A stretch of 64,000 bases of DNA from Casuarius casuarius. Taxonomy: Eukaryota > Chordata > Aves > Casuariiformes > Casuariidae. The notes beneath the pieces were generated by a model. That model was not told the origin of the DNA, made no database searches, and worked only from the letters and a program-made list of their open reading frames with translations. Positions 28,409 through 42,302 of the stretch are shown here, one piece after another (position 1 is the stretch's first letter; the number at the start of each line of letters is the position of its first letter). The DNA lies in the NCBI GenBank assembly GCA_003342895.1, contig PTFA01000340.1, positions 186,001 to 250,000 of the forward strand, in the 5' to 3' direction. The translations under genes were made by a program, and so were the position numbers.

Positions 28409-29694
28409 CTTAAAGGAAGACATGAGAAGAGTGTGGTGAAAGCACAATTAATGGTCTTAGTCTCCTCTATCTCTAAGAAAAACCAGTATCCTTGGGTGGA
28501 CAGATTTGAAAGGGAGGATATACTTTATTGAAGGGAAGTCGAGCACTATCATTTAAATTAAACAGGATACTAGATGACACAAATAAAACAGATTTTCTTG
28601 ATTTTGCACTTTCAAATGGACCTGAAAGAAGTCTGAAGCCAACCCAGGGTTAAACACAGATTAATAAAGATCTTTTTTTAAACCTGGCCAGCAGATTATG
28701 TAATGCTGAAGTGGAAGACAGCTGATGAAGGTCTGCAAAGATAAATCCACTGAGAAAAAACAGTGGATAATCTCCAAAATCTGCTGTAAGGTAGAGGGGG
28801 ATCAATACCAGGATTTAGAGCCAACAGCAATCTGTGTTACTGGCAGCGAAGGCAACACCCTCGTTTGCAAGGTAGTGCTGTTGCAAAGGATGCCAGCAGC
28901 ACACTCACTCCTCGAGGCAAGAGTGTGCAGCCAGAGATCGCAATCACCCTAATTTCCCAGAAGCGACAAAATCAGGGCTGTTTGCAACAGCATTAGCATC
29001 CTTGGCAGTTGCTATTGATAGCAGAAAGGAGCTGTGGGGTGCCAGGACTGCATAAATGATGGCAGGAGAGGATGGGGGTCTTTCAGCAAGCACCATGCCA
29101 TCCCTCCAACCTATCTTGTCATGCAAAAATCCTGGGCTCTGAGTTAAATTAATTCTAAATCAGAAACCTTACCCAAGGCAAGGAATCTACAGCTCTGCCA
29201 GTGTTTATGCTTTGGGACACTGAACAAGGAAGATGATGTGACTGTGGGAGCTGGAGCTGCAGCAATCCCTACAGCCTGGCTTGCATAACTGCTGGCAAGC
29301 TGAGCTTTTCCCAGGCTGGTTTCTGTCCAAAATGGAGTGCTTTCTATGCCACAGTCCCACTACTGAAGTCTGCCAGCAGAGTATGGAGGTGCAATTTCAG
29401 ACCAACACAGTTCTGCTGTCAAAAGTCCTCACACAGACACTGTTACACATTAGCCAAAACACTCTGTATTGGGATGAGCCAGTTCCCAATTATATGCTGC
29501 TCTTCAGGGTGAAGAACTCTGAGGAGGGTGACCCAGTGCTACTGGGGTAGGAAAGCTGGATTAATGGAAGAGCTTTCAGACATAAGAAAGAAAACCATAT
29601 GGAAAAAACTCCTACCGTAAGAATTTCTCCTACCACACAGAGAAAACAATGGTGACACCTAACCTGGAAGCTGCTTGCACTACTGAACTTCTTC

Positions 29695-29753
29695 GGGGGG
29701 GGGGGNNNNNNNNNNNNNNNNNNNNNNNNNNNNNNNNNNNNNNNNGGGGGGGG
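29695..29753. other. Assembly gap (40 N) inside a poly-G run
   Basis: Eleven G (29695-29705) are followed by 40 undetermined bases (29706-29745) and eight more G (29746-29753). The gap lies within intron 2 and touches no exon. The symmetrical G-runs suggest a long G homopolymer or a GC-rich microsatellite that could not be read. The true size is unknown. Confidence 0.97.
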
Positions 29754-30728
29754 AGGTTTTAATGAGATAGGTCCCCAAGCTGCAGAGAGTCATGCACCGA
29801 ACGTTTTGGGGGGTTAGCTCACAACGGGCATGTGGAAGGCAGGACTGTCCAGGCAGCTGGCTACATTGCAAGAGCAACTCCACTTCTGTAGCTGCTATGC
29901 GCCTCTCCTGCCCAGGGGTGCTGCAGCAAGCATGACTGAGATCTCGCTGTACAAGGGAGTCTTGTGTCATCTTTCCACAAATCACTGCTGGGACTTCGCA
30001 CTGGGTGTCTGCATCCATGTGCTCTGGGAGAGCTCTTCTTGAGCAAGACAGAGTGGGACCTGTCTGAATAAACCTTGATGCACCCCCTGTGTCTGACAGG
30101 TCTGTCTGCATCCAACCCTGGGCACCCTGTACAGCCAAGGCGGTGTGAGCCACTACAGCTGTTGGAGGGCCTGGGAAAATCCATCTCTGCCTGGGTGTGA
30201 TTTACACAGAGGCAAATCTCCTCCACATCCAGACCACAGCGAACCATCTCTGATGTTGAGCAGCGGGGCAAGGAGACCTGGGCAGCCCCATCCCACACTC
30301 ATAGCGTTGTGACCCCAAAAACTGTCGAAAGGTTTTTGACTATGTGGCAAGCCATCCGCGCCCCCAGAGGTTACACACCAGTCTGCAGGAGACCATTGCA
30401 CCAAGGACAGCACTGCAGCCACAGTCCAGAAGGCCCCAGTGTCACCTTGGAAGAGCAGCTACAAGGCCAGCATCTCGATTGTCCTCCCTGATGCCTGGCT
30501 GCACTGCCACTACTCATCATGATATTTTACCAACTCTGGTTCTTCACAGGGCCGTTATCTTCTCCCTCTGGTCTGCATTTTGATCACTGTAGCAGGATTT
30601 GGCCCCTGTGCCTTCTCTTAAAAGCAGCATCTCACGTAATGTACAGGCTGAAGTCACTGATTACAAAACAAATGGGCAGTGTAACTCAGTACCCTGTGGA
30701 TGCTTGCAGACTTTCAGTGCTCTACACC

Positions 30729-30729
30729 N
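30729..30729. other. Single undetermined base
   Basis: One N in otherwise normal intronic sequence, probably a low-quality or heterozygous base. Confidence 0.95.
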
Positions 30730-33700
30730 GAGCTGTATGTCAGCTGCACTTGTTCTACAGCCTCACAGATAAATGGAGGCTGTTTGCCTTCAGTATAGAG
30801 AAACAGTACAGGCTCGCAGCATTATATGACAAGGGCAAAAATAAGGCTGACTGTATCACCGTGATTTTGTAACTGCCTCACTTTTGAGTGCTTCCTTCTG
30901 TACGTTAGGATGCCAGTAGCACAATTTCCTGAATGTAACACAGGACTTAAGTTGAACGTTGGACCAGATAAAGTATGTTGGGATTGCACGTGTCTATTTA
31001 TAAGCAATGTCCACAAATAGCTTGAAAGCAAAGTCCCCAGCATTCAAACTTATGGGGAAGCGTAGAAGGGCACAGATATTTTCTACTTCACATTTTAATG
31101 TGCTCTTTCAAAAGCTGCCTCTGAAGGCTAGGACTGCATATTTAGTAAGGCTGAGAGATGTATTGCAACTCTCTATTTCAGGCAGAATGACTGATAAAGC
31201 TGAAAACTTCTAAATAATGTAAAAAACTACAGCCTAGAGGTCTGAAACTTCCGGAATCTAAGGAAATACCAAATTGCTTTTAACTCATCACAGGTAAGTT
31301 CGCTGAAGTGCTGGGGATGGATTCAGAGAATGAGGAGGTGTGGAAGCACATCTCATCATTCATCATTCAGAGAGTTTTACCCAGGTTTCCTCAGAAGGCC
31401 TGGAGAATGAATTCTGCTTCCACGTGGATCCCCAACAGGGAAAAGAGTACAGTGACATAGTGGGAAATGTCAAAGGACACGTGTATCGTAATTCTAATAT
31501 GAAAGGGAACAGTATATCAGAGCTTTGCAGCCCACGGGAGAAGAGTCCCCATATTCTGCTGGCCTGTCTGATGGTGATATATTCCAACAGCTTTTTCGCT
31601 GCTGAAAAATACGAGACCCTGACCCCCCAGCAGCTCTGAATCTTGGTCCCCTCTCCAACAAAACACCCCGTCACAGAGCTTTGCCCCTTCTCCCCAGGGG
31701 CTGGATTTGGGTCCTGTTGTTTCCTGAAGCAGCTTAAAACATTCTGCCTAACACCAAAATTCCCACAGGGCCAGGACTTGTGTGGCACTTACTGCTCGCT
31801 ACACAGGGAAAAGGCTCAGCCTTTAGACTGGATGCACGTCTCTCAAATGACCTTAAAAACAGCCTAAAGAGTGTGAGCAGCAGCTTGCTGTGGCGCAGAG
31901 CTCACCTGGGGATGGAGCACAAGTCTAAAGCCCTGTCACTTATCCATTCCACGGTTGAAAACGCTGAACATGCAAAGCCTACCATCAGCTCTAAATATAA
32001 ATCCCCTAGATGACCACCTTGCACAGACTGAAGGCGCTGACATATCCAAATATGTCCCTGCTCCATCCCCAGCAGGCCCTTTGAGTCACAGTGTGACCTA
32101 TAAAACCTTTGAATGTTAGCGACCGTCACCAGAACTCTGCAAGGGAAGTTCTGGCTCCTTCTCCCAACACTGCCTGCGAAACATTTATTTGCTGTCTATT
32201 CCACCGTATTCACTTCAAAACTGCCAAGTCCTAGAGGAAAAGGCAGGCCAGGAGAGACATCTCTGAGTAAAAACTTTTCCACCTGCAGACAACCTCTGCC
32301 AGCTGCTGGAGAAGCGGTCCCTGGATTGCCATCACAGCCTTCCTCTGACACAAAGACCATGAGACAACTGGAAAATAGCCCGGAGGTTTATAAACGTGGT
32401 TACCACCTTGGCTGCAAATTATGACACGTGGTGCCTGGGAACAGTTCCTTAGTATTTCCCACAAAGCCTCCTTCTGTACTGGTACACACCTAAGAGAATT
32501 CCTGAGGCTTTTAAGAGCCAAAAATCCACCTCCACCACCATGATGCACTGTCAGAGAAAAAGCAGCCTAGGTCTTCCCAGGCCTGTTGGTTCCCCCTCCC
32601 AGGCTGGGGTAAATCCCATGCAGTGGTGAAACTCCTGATAGTCCCAGTGGCACTCTGAATGGCCCCCGCCACACACTGAGGGGGAAGGGCCACCTCAAAC
32701 AGGAGAAGAGAAGCAACATGGGAGCATTAGTACAGTCACGCTCTGGAAGGCTGGTAGTGCTGCAAAACCCAGACACGATTTTTCAGCTATGTATTCTGGC
32801 ACGGAAATTGAGAGCACGTCTCGGTTCATTCCTACTCGTGCATGGAGCTTCGTCTGACAGAAGCTTGCTGTCATTGTCAGTGCAGAGAGCTCTTCTGGTG
32901 ACTCAAAGCTGTGGGTGCTTCGAGCCGGGAACGCACAGCCTCACGGCACTGTCTGCACTTTTGGAAAGGGCTTTTGGTGGGATGGAGAGCTCCTAACCAA
33001 GCAGTGTGGGTTGCTCTCTTTTTCTCTCTCCAGATCAGCAGGACAGGGTCAGAAAAAAGGACTTTATGTAGCGATTGAAGAACGAAATGCTGATGCTGCC
33101 TGCGGGAAAGCTGGGGATTAGAAAATATTCTTGGCCCTAAAGCATCAATCCCTTTCTAAGATGCAGATACTAAAGATCAAGAGGCAGCTCCCCAGTACAG
33201 AAGCTTCTGCCTGTGCTTCACTACAGAAGACTGACTCAAGCCACTTGTGTGCTGCATCACTGCCGACTGCTTTGTGCATGAGGCAGCTCAAGGGAACCTT
33301 GAGCGGAAAGTACGGGGAGCTGGGACCTGGCATCCCTCCCACTGCAAGCACCCTCCGGAGTTACCGAGGGCTCAGCCCTCAAAGAAAATAATGCTGCTAA
33401 GGAGATAACTTTCAAGTTGTTGTTCAAGTGCTGGCAAAAAACCCTTGACTCCCTGTCAGCAAACCCTGGAGTAGACCGGTATCTGCATTCTCTGGAAAGG
33501 TGCTGCTTCAAGGAACAGCTGCTTAATTTAGTGACTGAAAATCAGTAGTCCATTAATAAGAAACTAATTACAATAACCTCTCTCCACATATCACCTCAGT
33601 AAACAAAGCTGCAAATTAACTTGCTATTAATTGTTATGTGCTTTGAAACAATAGTAAGGTATTAACCGCCTTCTTCCTCTCAAATGTTTTTCATGAGAGC

Positions 33701-34989
33701 TCATCGTTATGAACTCCTGACTGCAGCCACGGCCAAGTGGCAGCGTCAGTCTGCTGGCAGAGGCTCCCTCAGCGCACAGCTCGCACAAACATTTCCCTTG
33801 GAAATGCAAACAAAAGATGCCTGATTGCACATCATGAACACAAAGAGCTTTATAGACCGAGTGGTCAAAGCAGCAAGGTCATCCGAGTCCCTTTCTTCAG
33901 CAGTATTAAAGGTGATCCTCTCTCTTCCTCTGATGCTTTCCTGTAATCCCCAATACAAAGCTTTTCCCAGTTGCTGCTGGCTTAAGTCTGAGTGTCGCTA
34001 TTCTGCTACAGAAAGCGGATGCTGGGGCAGGAGAGATTGCAATCTCAGTCTCTCTGATAGCAGGAAGGATGCAGGGAGGCAAACTGTGTACGTTTTGGAG
34101 GAGGAAGGGAAGAGCAGGGAAGAAGGCTAGCCATTCCAGCACGGGAGAAAGGCCTGGGACCAGCTTTTCCCAGTAAGGCGAAGCTGTTATCTGGGCAAGG
34201 ATGGAGACAATGCTGGCAGTGATTTCCCAGTCTGAACTGAGGGGGTCGTTCCCCTCACACTGCCCACCCTCCTTCAGAGCTTGGGACTTGCTGGGGTCCT
34301 GGTCCTCACCTGTGCTACTGTTTCCAAAGGGAGAGCAGGTCTCGCAGAGGTACAGGTGTCCTTCGCACACCCGACTGTGGAAGGCCGGCTCCATCCCTGG
34401 GCAGGGGCAGTGGCGCAGAGGGCAGCCTGCCTTTCTCAGAGCACCTTCTGCAGGATGGCGCCTGTCAGAGGTCACCTCCTGGGTAGGCTGCATCCCGGTG
34501 TGCTAGGAAAGCAGGGAGGAGGGAGAGGAAGGAGGGCTGATGATGTGCATTGCCTAACTGCCAAGAGACTGCCTTGGAGAGGTGGTAAATAAGAGGAACA
34601 GTCAGGCTGGTCCTAGTTATCCTGAACTCACTGATAAGGTGCTGGACTCTTGCATCCAGTGCCAGGCTGGGTTACCTGCAGCGGCCAGATGCAGAGTGGG
34701 TGCTGCATGGTATGGGGATGGCCAGACCGCGTGGTCTGCCGGGCACACTACAGATACCTTCCAGGACACCTCCCAGAGGGCGGCAGAACCAGGCCAACAC
34801 ACCACAGACCACCTCGTACCGCAGCTCCTCGGCAGCATGCAAAGTTGGATCCACTGGATTTCTACAGCTGCCTGTTCTGGGGCTGTTCCTATCCGCTGCT
34901 TTCATCAGTGGCTCGGAAAATGGGATACAGAGTTTGCTTCTTCAATCCATGCAGCCATCAAGCTAGGAGGGTCTGCAAGAATGAGGCTG

Positions 34990-35770
34990 GGACTTGAACT
35001 GAGAATGGACTGAAGATCAGAAAAACAGCTTTAAAAATCAGGATGACGTTTGATAAGGACAAGCACAAGGTACCCTACTTGCTGAAGAATAATCATTCAT
35101 CCAAAGCCCAGCTAAAGAACATCAGCTAGACAGCAGCTTGCAGAAAAGGGTCTGAGGTGGGATGGCTCAAAAGCGAAGTGTGAGACAGAAGATATGAAAA
35201 TGGCAGCCACTGCTCTGGGATACAGATGTAGGATTACATCCTGGAGACAGACGAAATATCCCTTTCCTCCTTCTTCAGAGCATTGGAAGAACAGCAGAGC
35301 ATTGCATTGCCTGGAGAACTGCACTATTTCAGAGAGCTGCATTTTAAGGGAGATGTGGACAAAAAGGGCATAGTCTAGACAACAGAGGAATTAAAAATGG
35401 TACCATGCACAAACCTGCAGAAAAAAAAGCAAGCTATCTCAGTGTAAATAAGAGAAGAGGGAATGAGCTGTCTGCAAGCACATTGCAGGCTGCTGGAGGG
35501 AGGAGTGAAATAACCCTTTCCCTGTGTCCATGGTGGACAGGACAGGACAAAGAGCTACTGGCTTAAACTGCAGCAAGAAAGATTCAGGTTGGACTTGGGT
35601 AAAAAACACTTTTTGGCACAAAGGAGTGTGAAGTGCCAGATCCCACGGGAAAAGTGCAGCACCTCTGTCGAACATTCAGGACTGGGCAGGACAGATATCT
35701 GTCATGAACGCAACAACATGCCTTGGGACGGGTGCCCACACGGGGTGATCTCATCCAGCCCTCACCTGCG
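34990..35770 (+). mobile_element. Older, degraded CR1-like LINE fragment
   Basis: Weaker but ordered similarity to CR1: the ctagacagcagcttgcagaaaagg block (35126-35150), the agatgtggacaaaaagg block (35350-35366), cattgcaggctgctggaggg, the aaactgcagcaagaaagattcaggttgga region (35567-35595), and a gtgcagcacctctg/ttcaggactgg part (about 35655-35690). Many substitutions and small indels indicate an older insertion than the two copies at the left of the window. Both boundaries are approximate. Confidence 0.65.
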
Positions 35771-36565
35771 ACTCGCCATTTCAAGGTTCCTTTCACAGGG
35801 CCTTTGAAAGGCTCACAGAGCAGCCGGATTAGAGAGGCTCTCCCCGGGGTTTGTGACGTGGCTACCAGCAAACTACACAGCAAAATGGGAAGACAGTGGC
35901 CGGAGGCAATACCTGGAAGCCTCCTCTTTCACAGCAAAGGCCTGAGGAACATACTTGTGCTAACGCTGTTAGGAAAATTAGAGATATGCCAACTACTTAA
36001 GAGGAAGGAAAGACTCAAGTGAGTCTTGATTTCACTAACAGGCTCAGTCTCTTCATTGCTTTGGGTGCCTTATAACACAAGGGACCTTTTTCCCCCAAAG
36101 GCCTAAACACTCCTCAACTCCCCCAAATCATGCCTGCATCACTTCCAATGAATCCTCCTTCATTTCCTTGGGAAGAGAAGCCCTAATTACCAGCTCTGGT
36201 TCATTAGCCCTCAAAGTCCTGCAGAGGATCTAGGCTTGTTCTTCTCCAGTGACAAGTATTTGCCCACAAACATGGCATGACTCCAGCTCACAGGCGGATG
36301 GATAGAGCAGCTCTTGGAGTTTCAGTGATGGAAACAACAGCCCCCCAAATCCCAGGAGGCAGGTGCACTGGAAAGTGCATGTCCCTGCCCATCCTACCTG
36401 AGGAAAGGATCATCTCATCTGCACTTATCCCACCCCGGACACTCCCAGCATTGCTGCCTCTGTTGTACCTCTATCCCTTTCTGAATTCCAGACCACCACT
36501 ACCCATTCAACTTCTCTCCCAGGATAGGGACCAGCTACATCCAAAACATATCCCACACAACTCTT

Positions 36566-36578
36566 CCCCCCCCCCCCC
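36566..36578 (+). repeat. C13 homopolymer
   Basis: Thirteen consecutive C in a pyrimidine-rich region, intron 2. On the transcribed (minus) strand it reads as G13. Confidence 0.85.
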
Positions 36579-38395
36579 ATTCCAGATCACATCCCACCCA
36601 TTAAACAGCTGCAGGTTTTATATCGCTTCCTTTCTAGCACCTGCAGCTGACTATCACCTCCCCCTCATCCTCTTCATCAGGTTGCACATATCAACCTTCC
36701 TCTTCTTTTTCAGTGTGGCTGGCTCCTCTTTCACACCTCCCATCCTCGCTTTCACAAAAGGACATGGTTAAAAGATAATTAATAAAGTTCAAGCACCCTG
36801 AAGCTGAGAATTACCACTGTAAAAACTCCCACACATGCTTGGGCAGATGCATTTTTGACACAAACTTTAATTATATGACCACATGCATGTGAGACTCCCC
36901 ACTTCAGTCAGTCAGGAGAACAGATGGGTCCTGCTTCACAAACAGCTCCTTGATATCTTAGCGATTCACCGTTTGGAGGGTGGCCCCAGGCCCTCTCTGC
37001 TGCGTACTGTTCAAATTCTGCTCTGCAGGGGGAATTAGTCATTTCCTTCCGGGCTTTCCTGGAGCACTTGTCACTTTGATATCCAAGTGCTCTACAAATA
37101 TTAACTAATTTACTTTAACAGCACCCCCAGACGAGAAGGAGGAAGCAAAATTACCCCAGATTTTCACAGGTAATCTGAGGCAGGGAAAGATCATAGTCAA
37201 AAGCATTTGTTGTTTCTCGGAGCCCAGCTGGAGATGCCCAGACTCTGATTTTTCAAGGCACAGTGCAGGCTATAGCATGCTGCACATCCAAAGGGAAACT
37301 CTCCCTAATTCCTTCCAGCTGCAGATGAGTTTTCTTCATTACTTAAGCCTAATCTGCCTCCCTGATGGCTCCCACCTGTGCACCAAATGAAAGAAGACCT
37401 TACGGGAAACTGGACCTGATTCCATAAGGCAGTTACCAAAGGGGCAACTCAGTTTCTACCTTCTCTAATAGCAGAGTGCTCCACTTCGCAGAGCGGGTGG
37501 GCTGTGTTTGCGTGCACAGTGTCACCCAGGCTTTAACAAAAAGCACACTCCCAAACCTGTGGTGGGTGTGGAGCAGTTAGCAGGTCTGGAGCCTTCACAG
37601 CCTTGGCAGATCTGTTTGTTAGAGGGAATGGGACAACTCAGAGCAAGGCCAATCCTTGCTTGTCCTTTCACTCCTCCTTTCCTGATCCACTCCAGCAGCC
37701 AATACATGCCTTCCTGGTGGTTCCCAGTCACACCACTTCCTCCCTTCTCCTTCAGCTCCTACAGATCTCCAGGGACCAGCCCTGAGGCCTCAGTCATTTG
37801 GGACTAAACTCTCTAAACCAATTCAGCCTCGACAAACCCCCAGCACCAGGAGAGCAGCCTTCCCCATAGGCTCAAGTCTGGCAAGCTGTAAGTGGAAACT
37901 GCAGAGGGCCTGCTGGTGGAAAGCGCAGCGAACCTCACTGCAGCACCACTGGTCTGCAGTATGCTGTCCACCCCATGCCCGCAGCACGCTCCAGTGCCTC
38001 TCACGCTGTTGCTGCAGCAGACCTCGTGGGCTCGCATCCCACTCTTCCTCCCTTTGCACATCAGCCATCTGCCCACATCAGAGGGTGGGCTCTGGGTGCC
38101 ATGACTCAGGCTGCCACTCATATTGCAGGGGTTTGGGGTATCATTTTCCATCCAACCCGTTGGTGTCAGCAATTCCCCCCTCCTCTCACTGCTTCTAGGG
38201 CAGCCCCCGGAGAAAGGATGTGGCAGCTCTCCCACACATCTCTCCACAGTGATGTGGCACATCTACTGTTACTCCCACTACGATCCCTTGGCCGTCTTCT
38301 GACATCCTGTCTCATAACATCTTCCTGACTCAGAGCATTAGCTAGAAGGAATTAGTCCGAGAGTTTCCCAGTATACCCCAACACCCTCCCCGTCA

Positions 38396-38575
<180 letters not shown>

Positions 38576-41500
38576 TTAAAGACAGAAAGTGCAAGATCAG
38601 CAAAGTCAGAAGACTGTAACAGTTGGTCATTAACAAATGAGACCATTTGTCATCAAACACATTGCCTAAGGGAGCAAAAACTTTAATAACTTTGGGCAAA
38701 AGCCCTTGGGCTTCTCAGCAACTTCTCATGCTGGCAGATGCCAGCCTGGAGAGCTAGAGTTTTATCTAGAAGAACAAGCCACCAGAGTGTGCATCTCCCT
38801 AAAACTCGTGTTGTCCTATTGCTCTGCCCAACGCTGACCTAATGTGGGCAGTGAAATGCAACAGAATGGGGGAGCCATTGAGGCCTGGCTCTACAGTCTT
38901 GCCATAGAGATCACCAACTGGGGGAGAAGAGAGAGGTGTCTGCCCCCTCATCTGCTTGGGCCTTTGCTGCTTCATTCTGGAGACACCTGGAGAAGCTGCA
39001 ATGGTTTTGTTGCTGCAGGAAAGCCGAGTCTCTCCTGCTTTTCCTGGAAAACTTTATGGGCACCAGGAAAACCATCAACAATGTTTAATTTTCTCAAGCT
39101 ACCAAGCACTTCTGTGAAAATGCTCACTCTCAAAGCCCTGAGGTCTAAAATGCAGTATTAAATCTCAAACCCACGTTTCCCCCCATTCCATCTACAAACC
39201 CAGAATTTCTCCTGGACTGACAGGTGCTTTTCAAACACTCGAGGCTGGCAGCCCTACCTGACCATCACAGATGTCTTGTGCAGGAAGCCTGGGACAGCCA
39301 GACCATATAAGCACCTGCGAGAACCGCAGCCTCACACCCCTGCCTTCCAACCTCACACATGGACATCTCAAACCAACTCGCTTCTGCTGAACTCTCTGAC
39401 AAGGTGGGACACACAAACATGAGAGTTCCCATGTTTCTAACAGAAAGAAGCAAACAAGCATATTTTAGTCATCAGGTCATTTTGCACATTGTAAAGAAGC
39501 CAAACAAGACCCTCCTAAGCCATCAGAGGGGAATTTCTCCCTCCTTGCAAGTCATCTCCGCTGGAGCAACACGTGCAAAACATGGAGAGATACATGACTG
39601 CTACAGACAGAGCATAGTATTGAGGGACTCGGGGCCAGCACCGCTCTCCCTGTGCAGGGAGCGAGCAGACCAAGAACCTCCTCCAAGCAGCGGGCACAAA
39701 ACCCAGTCCTCTGCTCCTGACAGACTGCCAACCTGTGCCTAAACTCAGCAGTGTTTGGCCATTCCCTCCCCACACATCCCACCTTTTTATACCAATATAA
39801 AAAGCTATTCTGCTTCAATTTCCAGCCAGGAAGTCTGTCTGATATGAATGAATAGCTTCTATTTTCCATCCCTTCTCTCCCCTCCTCATCCTCTGTTTGT
39901 AACTGAGATAAAAGGCTCCTGGGAGAAGGTTGTGGTCTCTGCCACATAAATACAAGCTGCCTTCATTTCCGTTCCCAGCTCCTCAGTCGCACTGCATTTT
40001 GCTCTTGTTAAGTGCAGTGTATTAACACAGTAGGATTTTAAGCAAAGCAGTTTGGGAATCCCCAGGGACTGCAGTTTGTTTTGGCGCTTACGCTGATGCA
40101 TTTCCCTATCATTGCAGCCGCTAGCTTCTGCAGACCGCCAGCTCCAGCTCACGCAAACACAAGCAGAGAAAACACGTTCAGTGTATGCTCAAGGACGCTC
40201 ATGGGACTGATCCCTGACCGAGCCTGGCAAACAGTTTTGCACAGAAGCCCTTTGTAACCAAGGGAGCTCGGGGAACTGGAAAGCTGCTGTTTGCTTCTCA
40301 GTGCTAAAATGTGCACAGGAAACAGGCACAAGCCTCTTCCATAAAATGTGGCCAGCCAGCAGGGCTGGGATCAAGGCAGGTTCTCCTTAGGGATGCAGAA
40401 CAAGAAACTAGCCCCGCGTTTAGCCAGAGAGGAGGGCGAAGGGTTTCAGAAGTGCCATACTCGCTTCAAGCTCTCCTGAAGCCTCCTGGCGCTCTGCCCT
40501 GCCTCATCAGCACAAGCCACATTGGCAAGAGGGCCAGGAAATACAGTGCAGCCCCCCGTGCTGAAAAACCCAGACTGAGTAAATGGAGGAGGGTGTCACG
40601 AGAGGCACTGCACCCCATCTGGGTGCCAGCAGCAATTCTCTGTATCGCAGCACTGCAAGCCCTTGCTTGTCCACCCAGACCACCCCCTGCACGAGGCACT
40701 GCACAAAGCACGAGGGGGAAGAAAAAGACAACCGAGTGCATGCAGAGCAACCGAAGCACCTTTACAGGCTGCAGAATCACCTTCCACAATAGCAGTGTGG
40801 CCCACAGTTCACCCCTCGAGTTGCTCAAGAAAGTCCACGTGTCCTTACTTTAACCCAGTGACCTAAAGGGAAGGAGAGCGGCATCAAACCTAACGGAGAG
40901 AGAAGAGACTAGTTCACAGTTTGCAGCACCTAGCAGGTTGCGTGCAGTGGCTGGGACTCTCTGCATTAAGCGGAGCAGCCTGCGATCAACTTTCTGGCGC
41001 TATCACGCTAAACGCTGGTTTGCTGCCACATCAGAGCTGGTGTGCTGTAATATTTATGGAGGAGAATGCAATCTTACAGAGCTTGGAGCAGCTAAAAAAG
41101 AGAGCATTTGAAAAGATTTCAGTATCTGCGGACACACAGTGGACTTACATTTTTTGATATCAATAATTCAAATGACATGGCATTTCCATTAAAATATGTG
41201 ATTCCACTAAGAGAAAATGTTTTATAACAAAGTGCTCACTACCTGTTGCAATGCTTGTCGTGGAAATGATATTCCATTAATATTTTAAACTTCAGGGCTG
41301 AAAGAGCATCCCTGTGGTGTTTTATTCGTACTTGGCTAGAAACTGCAGCCCAAGGCTTTCATCAAGACGCCAAGAGACCAATAAACAAGGCCTTTTTCTG
41401 CAGGCACAGATAATTTGGGGGCTAGTTAGCCAACAGAACTTAAGTCACAGTCATAAAGCACAGGCAAAGCATCAATTCCTGAAAACCACTGGCTCCCCAA

Positions 41501-42288
41501 ATACTCAAAGCTCATTTGCAGTCCTGCAAATAACTAGCCAATGGCTGGTACAGCATAATACAGAAATAGGCTTGAAAAATGGCATGAACCCCCCCGCGCT
41601 TTCATTAAACCGAAAGCGCTTTGCACAACAATGCTGCATCGATAATGAAAAAGCCAGCTGTTAACAGTTCTTGCCACCGCGTTTCCTTATAGCTCAATAT
41701 TATTAAACATAATTTGACTAAAGCACTGAACATTTAACTTGCTAATTATCTTCCTCATCACCAGCTTGGCTGCACTGAAGTCGCAGCTTTGAAATTGCAG
41801 TGGATCCGCTTTAATGTTCTAGGGCTGCTGATAGAGGGCAGAAGGGGGAGGGCGCGGGCATGAGCTCTGAGATACACTCTCTGAAGCACAAAAGTCCAAA
41901 ATGTATTTGCAAGACTACAAGTTTTCCATGGGACATCTTCACTCCTCCTCCTTACATAACTATGCATAAAGATTACTACCGAGCGCTTATCCATTCATTA
42001 AGTGTACGTTGATAATCCAGTAATGCCAAAAGCAGTGAGCAATGTTTTACAGGTATTAATGATGTCTTAAAGAGAAAGCACCTGAACATCTCTCTTGCTG
42101 ATCCTTGTCTTTTCAGGGCTTCCTTAGAAAGGCATATCTTACTGCGGCTACTAATACGAGTCCTTGTGCATCATGTAAAAATGCAGATGCAACTAGTTCC
42201 TTCTGTTCAATTTGCTGAAAAAAATACTAAACACTTTAATTATTTCAGGTGGTTATTTTTATGTTTATATAAATTATAGCGATTATAG

Positions 42289-42302
42289 TTTTTTTTTTTT
42301 TT
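42289..42302 (+). repeat. T14 homopolymer
   Basis: Fourteen consecutive T within an AT-rich stretch. No LINE or processed-copy body adjoins it, so it is treated as simple sequence. Confidence 0.85.

Noticed and set aside
31270..31310. Plus-strand acceptor/donor motif (cacag|gtaagt)
   Set aside because: It is on the strand opposite to the only gene found, and no plus-strand exon accompanies it.
34030..34048. Perfect 14-bp palindrome gagattgcaatctc
   Set aside because: Palindromes of this size are expected by chance in 64 kb, and there is no other context.
33906..34493. 195-codon minus-strand open frame
   Set aside because: No family recognised, composition uneven, no flanking exon signals that join to MID2. 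Judged chance.
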